From Nothopassalora personata (Eukaryota; Ascomycota; Dothideomycetes; Mycosphaerellales; Mycosphaerellaceae), in assembly GCA_033816765.1 (NCBI GenBank), contig CM066287.1, positions 5,146,001 through 5,210,000 on the forward strand: a DNA stretch of 64,000 bases, written 5' to 3'. Shown here in pieces: positions 36,584 through 45,400 of the stretch; the stretch's first letter is position 1, and every line of letters begins with the position of its first letter. Position numbers and translations under genes: made by a program. Under the pieces are notes generated by a model, which saw only the letters and a list, made by a program, of their open reading frames with translations, was not told the origin of the DNA and did not search any database.

Positions 36584-37046
36584 TATTAGGTTTAGTATAA
36601 CCTAATAATATTACAAGTTAAGAAGACAAGCTTAATCGGGTTTATTCTCGGGCCGATAGGAAGTCGAGGGAGAGTAATAAAGCAGTAGCTGTCTTGTCTT
36701 ATAAAGACTAAGTAGTAGTAAGGTAGAGATTAGGTTATAGTGTATTCTAAACAGTGATATTAAACAGTGAGTTAAACGCCTCGAAGCTATAAGGGATTCT
36801 TAGCGTTCCTAAATACAAAGGAAATTATTATTAATCTACTCTAATCTATTAATCTGCTTTATAGATTATATAGAGTAATAGATTAATTAGTGTCGTACTC
36901 TATTCTAATCTGTTGATCTGCTTTACAGATTATATAGAGCAATAGATCACTCTACGGTAGCTGTGCCTTTCCGGCTATAGTTGCGCCTACTTAACTGTGG
37001 AGGCTCTAATTGGTCGCTAAGCATTAGCTTAATTAGACCCGTAACA
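36584..37046 (-). repeat. 5' LTR of element C (right copy)
   Basis: Plus-strand ends are TATTAGG and GTAACA. Followed by TSD ctcct. On the minus strand the promoter block ends in GGCGTTTAA (complement at 36,772-36,780). The complementary primer-binding sequence is at 36,573-36,580, just inside the element. Confidence 0.9.
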
Positions 37047-37051
37047 CTCCT

Positions 37052-38286
37052 TCCGATCTCTACGACTTCTAGAGCGGCCTCCGCTTATCCGGGTTAGTGC
37101 TATAACGGTGTTACTATCGGTATTAACCTAGCTACTAGCCGCTCTCGTAAAAGAACGGGTAGTAACTATAGCGGTTATACTAGAGTCCTTATTATTATCC
37201 TTCTACCTCTTATAGGCTATTTTAAACTAGTCCGTGTCCTTAAGGTTAGTTATAATCCGTTCGACCTTACCCGTAAACTCGTAGTAGTCCTCCTTTCTCG
37301 GTATAGCCGCCGTATATATCCTAACGGAGTTCGAGAAGGTGTTACATAAGTAACTAATCTTCGCGTCGTCGCTCTAGTTCTCTCCGCCGGCGCTTAGTAG
37401 GAGTCCGTCGAATTTTATCTAGTAATCGTACTAAGGTTAACCGTTCGTATGTTTAATCTTAGTAAGCTACTCTAGAGCCTTAGCGCGCTCGTTACTATTA
37501 CCGAAGACTTTCTTAAGTTACGTAAAGAAAGTAATAGGGTCCTTCCTAAGTTCGCCGTTTCCCTTGTCCTAGAAGTGCCGTATCCTAGTACGCTCTCTCG
37601 CTAGTAAGGTGTCGTTAATCGCATCCTAGTAATACTCCTTAGAGAGCGTCGGTTTTAGGGCGGATCGTACCCTAAAAGAGCTCTTTAACCTTAAGAAGTA
37701 ATCGCGGAACGTCTCTACCTTACCGTCTATAAGGATAGCCTATAGCTAACCCTTATATATAATACGGCTATACCCGGCTTAGTATGCCGCACGTAACGCG
37801 TATACGTACATTAGGAGACGCGTATAGCGTCGATAGAAGAAAGTAAGCTTTAGTTTATCTACGATTAGAGGATCGTAGGCGTACTATACATTACGACATC
37901 CCCTTATAGCCTTACGGCCCTAATAGCGTCCTAGGAAGGTAGGTTCTAACCTCTAGGACCTAACGGTTCTTCTCCGGTACGCGACGAGGGCGCGGCGGCG
38001 TTTAGCGTCTATAGTAACTGTCTTATTAGGTTACTAGTAGTCGTCTTATTATGAACTAGTAGCGAGACTATAGGTATTAACTAACGTCGAGCGTCTTCCG
38101 ATTCTTTTAAAGCGGTGCGCGTTATAATTGACTCGGCTTACATCTCTTCCTATCGCTAGTATAGTTACTAAAGCATAAGTTAGAAGTTTCTATTCGGGGT
38201 ACTAGTCCTAGGGTTCTCGCTACCCGGCGACGTTATTACGTATCCCGTCTCTTTAATAGTAGGTACCTAGCTAATTCGAATAGATT
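37052..38286 (-). pseudogene. Gag of element F (RIP-inactivated)
   Basis: The minus-strand translation contains a Ty3-type capsid: a region near 37,620-37,380 reads DAINDTLLARERTRIRHF, then DPITFFTQLKKVFGNSNERAKAL. Such FxxxLxxxFGD-like motifs are usual in Gag. Stops are TAG/TAA. The upstream part (37,740-37,905) is repeated inverted at about 49,330-49,500. C inserted at its C-terminal border. Confidence 0.65.
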
Positions 38287-38294
38287 GAACTTAA

Positions 38295-38456
38295 TGTTAC
38301 GGGTAAACGACGTATATACTAAAGTTATATAAAGTTTATAATAAGTTCGATATAGAAGAAAGGGGAAGTTATACGCTATCCGAAGAAAAGGTGTCGGAAA
38401 GCAATCCGAACGCATAGGCGTAGCCTATACTAAGAAACAGGGGCCCGCCCCTTATA
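38295..38456 (-). repeat. 5' LTR of element F (right copy)
   Basis: Begins TGTTACGGGTAAACG and ends CCCCTTATA on the plus strand, followed by TSD gcctt. GAACTTA next to the LTR (38,288-38,294 region) complements TAAGTTC at 38,342-38,348, a weak self-priming match. Confidence 0.88.
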
Positions 38457-40025
38457 GCCTTCTATACTTTATAGAAGGTACTATTACTAAGAAGTCCGCG
38501 TCCCTAGAGGACAGTATAGATTAACCTAGACTATCTAGCTAGTAATAGCCTTAGCTACTACCGGGTAGTAAAGGCAAAGGACGTATAAAGAGTACTACGC
38601 TAACTCTACTACTAGCCTCTACTTAGCCTATAGTCCTATCGAGAGGCGGTCGTAAGTCGAGTCGACTTAAGTAGCTCCGTATAGGCGAGAGCATAGGTAA
38701 GGGTATAACTGCGCCTACTCGATCCTCGCCTAACCGAACGCTAGACGGCGTACCTATACGCGAGGGTAGTCCGCTAGGTATACCGGTTAGTACTCTACGA
38801 TCTAAACTTAACTAAGAATAGTAATTCGATACTTACTATATTACCTTCGGCTATAATTAGGGATGTATTAGTCTTTAAGGATTAGATCCTATAAGAAGAC
38901 GAGGCCCTCCGGATTAAGCGCGCTAACTGCACCTATAATAAGCGGTACTATAGCGTTAAGTTTAGAAACTCGATTAACGTAGATAGTATTAACTAGCTAC
39001 CTAAGTACCGGATAGCGGGCCTTAAGATGCTTGAACATACTATCTCGCAGGTTCTTAAGAGGGATAGTAAGGTTAGCGCTATAATATACGATTAGTATAT
39101 TCGAGATTTCTACTATAAGGCTCTCTACTTCGTTACGAATCCCGGTATTACCGCTAATACCCTATATAAGCGTGCGCTTAAGGTCTAAGACTAGCTCTTT
39201 AAAGGTAAGAGTTTTTTAGCTATTAAGGTAAAAAATGGGTCGTAGTTTCGCCCTAATAAGCGTAGTTAGAAGACTGTTAACCTGCTTAGCTACCTCCGCG
39301 TTCGAGGCAAAATCGGCACTACGAGTAGTATCGTTACATATACTAACTATAACTAGATCCTCGACAAATTCGGTATTAATAAAGCTAACTAAGCCGATCT
39401 TAATAGTACCGGTACCTACATTAATAGTAACATGCTATACTAGTATAATAACACTAACCTAGCGCCGCGGGTTAAAACGGTTAGAGAAATAATAAGTCGA
39501 GAATTCGACGTGTACCGATAGTACCTACGAGAATTAAATAAGGTTAGTAACGGCGGCGTCTACTAGAACATGTAGTATTCTCTAAGCTAATAGATTATGC
39601 GATAAGACCCCGGGCTATAGCTCTTATAAGTAGCGCTATACCCGTAATACTGTACTCGGTTTATCTCCTTCCCTAGGCCTACGATTTTTAGCTTTAATAG
39701 GACTTATTAGGGGGGTGACGCGAACGCTATAGTGCAGTATACTAGGGTCGACTTAAACCTCGAAATTAAAAACTACTAGACTAGTAACCGGCTTAACATG
39801 CTGTACTCTCTTAACTTAGAGGGCACTAGTAGGCCGGAGTTTTTACACGGTTTTTATAAGTAAGGGAATGCTAGAGAGTTCATCTAGTAGTGCTAGACTA
39901 ACGACTGCATAGAAGACGGCCGATTTAAGCGTTTTTTCTCGGTTGGGGTCTAGAATTACCTAAGTAAGAATAGCATTAGCTAGTTTAGAGAGGGCCTAAG
40001 CGCTAGGCAAATGCGGGTAACTACT
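38457..40025 (+). mobile_element. Element E, segment 2 (unidentified element)
   Basis: Continues E after the F insertion. A plus-strand frame with only TAG/TAA stops codes a Ser/Thr/Arg-rich part (about 38,560-38,800), then RIKRANCTYNKRYYSVKF near 38,910, then IIYDQYIRDFYYKALYFV-like sequence near 39,080. No known transposase or polymerase motif was recognised. It is cut by D at 40,025 (TSD ctact), and the frame continues exactly at 47,331 when D is removed. Confidence 0.5.
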
Positions 40026-40209
40026 TGTCACGGGCAGCCCGCGACCCTTCACTGACGATGCGTCGTCCCGGCGGAACCTCGGACCTTCCGCATCGGGTTA
40101 GCGCGGCTTGGCGATGCTTTATCTATCCGCCGCGCCTCGCGCTCCTCTTTCGTAGCTTCGTAGAACAACAACTATCTCATTCGGACCCTATGGTACGCGC
40201 GCCCTTACA
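40026..40209 (+). repeat. 5' LTR of element D
   Basis: TGTCACGG...CCCTTACA, 184 bp. A TATA-like TTTATCTATC lies near 40,118. GTAGAACA at 40,160-40,167 is complementary to sequence just after the LTR and may mark the transcript start. Confidence 0.95.
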
Positions 40210-40212
40210 GTC

Positions 40213-40220
40213 TGTTCTAC
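40213..40220 (+). promoter_or_regulatory. Putative self-priming primer-binding site of element D
   Basis: TGTTCTAC, three bases inside the LTR end, is the exact reverse complement of GTAGAACA at 40,160-40,167 in the LTR. There is no TGG-starting tRNA-type primer site. Tf1-like elements prime with the folded 5' end of their own RNA; the arrangement here fits, but is inferred from an 8-nt match. Confidence 0.5.
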
Positions 40221-40378
40221 CTCCCTACCCAGATCGCGGATCCAGGTAAGGGACGCGTAACAACAGGAACAGACTCACAGAACCGCGCACGGCGTAGATA
40301 CAGAACTCGCGACTCGCAACATCGCAACAGAGGCAAACGGATTCAGAACACGGAACACGGTAAGGCACTAAGCAACAG

Positions 40379-42412
40379 ATGCCCAAGGAAACCAACGCAC
40401 CAAAGGCCTCAGCAACAGGCCGCGTTGAAGGAAACAACATGACTTCCCAGCAGTCACAGACACAAGGCAAGCGCACCTCTCTTTTCCCCGACCTCTCCAG
40501 TTTCGACAGTCAGACACAAGGAGACGACACTCGGCGAGTCACAGTTGACACCGGTGTCGCGCTTCAGCAAGAGCTGGACAAGGCATGGAACAAAGCACAA
40601 GACAGGGAGCAGAACGGTGAGCTTGATTTCACAGAACTCTTCGAGCCCAGGGTGGGAGAAGAGGAGGACACACCAGTCTTCATTTCACACGACGAAGCCG
40701 AACACATCGCTGCCGCCGACTTCCAGAACATCACCGCCGAAGACCTGGCCACACTGACCAAGGAACACCCGAAGACCGTCCACGATTTCGTGCTACGAGG
40801 ATTCAACACTGCCATCATATCTAGCCAACAACTCGATGTGATGCAACGCGCCAATGCACTTCAGAACAAGCAGTACCGTACGCTGTATGCCGAGTACGAT
40901 CGCATCCACGGGATGCTCAAGACCGAACAGACCGCCCTCGCGAAGATGGCCCAGGACCTTAAGAATAAGAACGCCGACACCCTCAAACTCAAGGCTGTCG
41001 AGAAGAAGTACAAGGATGCGAACGAGCTATGTCAGCAGTTCGCCGATATCACCGACTCGGAGAAGAAGAAGAGCCAGGCATTACAAGCTGAGGTTGATGA
41101 CCTGAAGGTCCGTCTGCAAGCAGCAGAGGACCAGGCACGAGGACGTCGTTCGCGCTCGCGCCCACGCTCACGCCCACGATCACCACCACCCCGCGAGACC
41201 TCACTCGAGGTGCTCCAGCGTCGGTACCGTGAGGCGGCAGCAGGAGGAGGTGGCGGAGGAGACGATGATGACGATGGCAATGGAGACAAGGACAGGGATC
41301 GCCGTGGTCGTGACCATGACCGACCACGTCGTGATGAGCGCCAAGGCACACAAGGCACGCAGCGGTCAGGCGGTGGTCGCAGCAACCGCACGCAGCAGAC
41401 ACCTCTCGTGGACCTGCCGGAGCGTCTCATCAACATCGACCCCACCCTCGACCGCAGCATGAAGATCGGCAAGGGTGTGCCTGACCCAAAGAAGTTCAAG
41501 AACGATGACGACCCGACTTATGACAGCTGGTACACAAGCATCCTGCTGAAGTTGACAGTCGCGACGTTCCGCACTGAACAGGACGCCCTACGCTTCCTGT
41601 ATGGATGGACGGACGGTGAGGTGCAGAAGACTGTGAAGCCTCGCATCCCCATCCCCGGGCACCAGGCTTTCAACGAGTTCATGACTGGCGAAGAACTGTT
41701 GGACTGGATGACTCGACAGTACGGCGTCCGCAACGAGGCCACCAAGGCTGCAGTGGACATCACTACCTGCAAACAGGCTCAGAAGGAGAACTTCGTCCCA
41801 TTCTTCGCACGCTATTCCAAGCTGAGGGCATGGGTTGACTGGAGTGACGAGACCGAGTTGATGCTGTTCCGCACACGCCTCAACAAGCGCTACTACATCA
41901 AGACCTTCGGAGACCGCGAGGTGGACCGACGTCTGAACAGCATGCAGGACGTGATCGAAGAGTGCACTGCACTGGACGAGCAGTTCTACGAGACCGAGCA
42001 GCTGTACCCTCAAGAGAACAACAACCGCCCACGCGGCAATGGAGGAGGCAACCAGAACGGCAACGGCAACGGCAACCAGAACCAGGGCAACACAGCTGCA
42101 GCTGCAGCCGCTGGTGCTGCCGGCGCCGTCGTTCAGCGCCCACCACAGTACGTAGGCACCAAGAAGAAGGAAGACTTGCCAGCTCACCTTCGGGACCTCC
42201 CACCGCTCAACTATGAGGGTCGCGAGGAATTGAAGAAGCAGGGCAAGTGCTACCGATGCCGCACCGGACCCCACTTATCCAGCAATACCGAGTGCCCGAT
42301 GTATGGCTACGACGGCGACTATCGCCCACCGCGCCCGCGTAACAACAACGGAGGCAACACCAACCTCAGTTCCCTGGCCGCCGGGCAGGGAAATGGCGAG
42401 GCCACTGCCTAA
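40379..42412 (+). CDS. Gag polyprotein of element D
   Basis: 677 aa; forms the virus-like particle and packages element RNA. Layout: acidic N-terminus, a coiled-coil region around residues 165-250 (KMAQDLKNKNADTLKLKAVE), an Arg/Ser-rich stretch (SRSRPRSRPRSPPPR), a Gly/Asp-rich and basic linker, a retrotransposon capsid domain at about 370-540 (YDSWYTSILLKL, FYGW-like motifs), an Asn/Gly/Ala low-complexity stretch and a zinc knuckle C624-X2-C627-X4-H632-X6-C639, longer spaced than the usual CX2CX4HX4C. The first ATG after the leader (40,379) is taken as start. It ends in TAA just before the pol region and contains the -1 slippery site near its end. Long for a fungal Gag. Confidence 0.9.
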   Translation: MPKETNAPKASATGRVEGNNMTSQQSQTQGKRTSLFPDLSSFDSQTQGDDTRRVTVDTGVALQQELDKAWNKAQDREQNGELDFTELFEPRVGEEEDTPVFISHDEAEHIAAADFQNITAEDLATLTKEHPKTVHDFVLRGFNTAIISSQQLDVMQRANALQNKQYRTLYAEYDRIHGMLKTEQTALAKMAQDLKNKNADTLKLKAVEKKYKDANELCQQFADITDSEKKKSQALQAEVDDLKVRLQAAEDQARGRRSRSRPRSRPRSPPPRETSLEVLQRRYREAAAGGGGGGDDDDDGNGDKDRDRRGRDHDRPRRDERQGTQGTQRSGGGRSNRTQQTPLVDLPERLINIDPTLDRSMKIGKGVPDPKKFKNDDDPTYDSWYTSILLKLTVATFRTEQDALRFLYGWTDGEVQKTVKPRIPIPGHQAFNEFMTGEELLDWMTRQYGVRNEATKAAVDITTCKQAQKENFVPFFARYSKLRAWVDWSDETELMLFRTRLNKRYYIKTFGDREVDRRLNSMQDVIEECTALDEQFYETEQLYPQENNNRPRGNGGGNQNGNGNGNQNQGNTAAAAAAGAAGAVVQRPPQYVGTKKKEDLPAHLRDLPPLNYEGREELKKQGKCYRCRTGPHLSSNTECPMYGYDGDYRPPRPRNNNGGNTNLSSLAAGQGNGEATA

Positions 42413-45400
42413 GCGTGGCAGACAGTGGTCAACCGAACAACCAAGGACAGAAAGAGCATGAGATTGAGAGACACAGAGTGCAAGAGCAAGACACGGATAC
42501 AGACTATGGTGAGGAGCTGAAGATATCGGCCTGCGCATTGGAGCCGCAGCAACCAGATGTACACCCTCACATAGTACTCCCAGTAATGATACAGCATGGG
42601 AAGGCACGAGGCCTTGTAGACTCTGCTTCCACCTCTCTCTTTCTCGACTGGAAGTTCACACGCAAACACAGAATACCCTTGATACCCCTTGTGCGCAACA
42701 AGAACCTGACCCTTGGGGATGGTAAGGCTGCTGCACGTCGCATCACGCACGTAGCCCTCGTCGATGTTGATATCGACGGTCATCACGAGCAAATGCTATG
42801 CTACATAACCGACCTCGAATACGACATCGTCCTGGGCCTGCCGTGGCTGAGCACGCACAACCCAAACATCTTCTGGGAGACCGGTGAAGTGGCACTCAGA
42901 TCAGACTACTGCTTTGGTCACTGTCTTAAGAACAAGACATCGACAACAGTCCAGTCCCTGAACCATCGACACCGACAACGTAAGGAAGCAATGAAATATG
43001 GACCAGAGCCCTTCACCGATGATCGCAGCTTCACGGCAGGAGGGGCAGAAGCAGAACTGAACCTATCCTCGATGGGCCTGTACGACGATGATGAGGAAGT
43101 CGAGTGTATAGGCGTCACGCAGCGCGCCTTCGAGATGTACGCGCACCGACCTGGCGCTGAATGTTTCTACATACTATCTACCGGCAAAGAGGACGAAGAA
43201 GGCGATGGTGAGATCAAGCTGAGCGCAATGGCAGCTGATGACTTGGATCAGTTCCTGAACAAGGAGTTCAACCATAACCCGAAGGAGAAGCTCCCACCAG
43301 AATACCATGATCTCGTAGATGCATTCTCAGCGAAAGACCATGAAGGACTTCCTCCTCACAGACCTGGAATCGACCACGAAATTCACATCAAGCCTGATGG
43401 GCCCCAAGAACCGCCATACCGTAAGCCCTACGGACTGGCGCCTCAGGAGAATGAAGCAGTCAAGAAGTGGGTCACCGAACAGGAGCAACAAGGCAAAGTC
43501 CGGCCAGCAGGACAGAAGACGAGCCAATCGCCGGCACCAGTACTGGTAGTCAGAAAGCCAGGCGGTGGACTGCGCGTGTGCATCGACTACCGAGGACTCA
43601 ATGCGATCACTATCAAGAACAGGTACCCTATACCGCTAATCCAAGAGACACTGAACCGCATGCACGGCAAGAGGTACTTCACGAAGCTGGACATCGTCGC
43701 AGCCTTCAACAAGCTTCGCATTGCAGAAGGGCACGAATGGCTTACAGCATTCGCTACACGATATGGGGTGTACGAATGTCTTGTGTTACCATTCGGCCTA
43801 TGCAATGGCCCTGCGTCGTTTCAGTCATACATTAACAGCGTGTTACAAGAACACCTGGATGACTTCGTCTCCGCGTACCTGGACGACGTTTTAATTTTTA
43901 GCGACACACTGGAGGAGCACATCGAACATGTGCGCAAGGTACTAGCAAAATTGAGGGATGCCGGACTGACGGTCGACATCGACAAGTGCGAGTTCCACCA
44001 GCAGCGAGTTAAGTACCTGGGACTTATTATCACCCCAGATGGCATCGAAATGGACCCAGAGAAGCTTGAATGTATCCAGTCATGGGAAGCACCTTCCAAC
44101 CTCAAGGATGTGCAGGCGTTCCTCGGATTCGCCAACTTTTACAGACGGTTCATCGAGGCCTTCTCACGCCTCGCAGCGCCGCTGACCGAATTGACCAAGT
44201 CAAATGGACCTAGTAATCACAAGAATCGCAGGGTTGACTGGACACCAGCATGCCAAGCAGCATTTGACGCTCTGAAGGCAGCATTCAGCAAAGCCGGTAT
44301 GCTCGCACACTATGTGCCCGGTAGGCAAACAGTAGTCGAAACGGACTCATCAGATTTCGTGAACGCCGGAGTGCTTTCTCAGTACGACGAGGAAGGCGTG
44401 CTTCACCCTGTAGCATTCTATTCAAAGAAGCTGAGCCCGCAGGAATGCAACTATGAGATTTATGACAAGGAGCTTCTAGCGATTATTAAGGCCTTCGAGG
44501 AATGGCGCCCGGAGTTGGCCTGCGAGGCGGATGATGACACCATCGAACCCGTGAAGGTGTTCACGGATCACAAGAACTTGGAGTACTTTATGACCACTAA
44601 GCAGCTGAATCGGCGCCAGGCACGTTGGGCCGAATTCCTGTCCCAGTTCAACTTCCGTATTGTCTATCGACCAGGTGTCCAAGGCACAAAGCCTGACAGC
44701 CTCACGAGACGCAGCCAGGACCTTCCGCAGGGGGTGGACGATCCGCGAAATCAGCATCAGCATCAGACGTTGCTGCCGCCTGAGCGATTTCTTAAGATCG
44801 ACTCGATGCGCGCAACTGTCGAAGATGCGGCTGAGGATGTTGCACCTGTTGAGAACACACCTACCGCACCAATTGAGGAAGCCCTGAACCCGGAGGCCAC
44901 CGAATTCATACCGTCCACGCAGACGCAGACAGCATCCGAGACGGAACAGGAAGCCGAACTCGAGTACAGAATGACAATGGCTTATGCCGCGGATGCAGAC
45001 CTGAAGTCAGCTATCAGAGCCCTGCAGAAGGGCGAGACCCCAGCACTCCTTCAGAAAGCGAAGGTGCATCCAGTACACTGCAAGGTCGAAGGGGACCTGC
45101 TGTACGTCCGTAACCAGTATAATGACTGGAGTCTATGGGTGCCAGAGGACCAGAAGCTCCGCACTCGGATAGTCAAGATGAACCATGACACCCCAGCGGC
45201 CGGTCACCCAGGCAGAGCCCGCACCTACGAGCTCGTTGCACGTGAATTCTACTGGCCTGGTTTGGCTAGATCTGTGCGCAGATACAACGCGAATTGCCGC
45301 AGGTGCCGCACGACGAAATCTGTGCATACCCAGCCACCTGGATTACTGCACCCACTTTCGGTGCCAGAACGACCTTGGCAACACATCGCAGTTGACTTTG

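Larger units (their letters stand above)
23064..37046 (-). mobile_element. Element C: RIP-inactivated chromovirus interrupted by element B
   Basis: LTRs of about 462 bp (23,064-23,525 and 36,584-37,046) are flanked by ctcct at 23,059-23,063 and 37,047-37,051. The element reads on the minus strand: Gag 36,564 leftwards, protease from 34,504, integrase cut at 32,210 by B, rest at 25,197 leftwards. The Gag-start to protease distance (2060 nt) equals that of B, so B and C are close relatives in opposite orientation. Confidence 0.92.
17429..38456 (-). mobile_element. Element F: RIP-inactivated Ty3-like retrotransposon interrupted by C and B
   Basis: Two 162-bp LTRs (17,429-17,590 and 38,295-38,456) share sequence almost throughout. 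They are flanked by the duplication gcctt (17,424-17,428 and 38,457-38,461). Gag is at the right and Pol at the left, so the element reads on the minus strand. Without the C/B insertion it is about 7.0 kb. It lies in element E. Confidence 0.88.

Noticed and set aside
38880..40025. Element E as a DUF3435/tyrosine-recombinase (Crypton or Starship captain) gene
   Set aside because: Considered because of the fungal context and lack of RT, but no R..HxxR..Y pattern could be recognised and the size and ends do not fit.
41588..42274. Long minus-strand open frame (228 codons) opposite D gag, and similar ones at 41,032-41,499 and 46,234-46,788
   Set aside because: Shadow frames of GC-rich, codon-biased coding DNA; low-complexity translations with no domain, and no counterpart to the antisense gene of A-C, which sits elsewhere.
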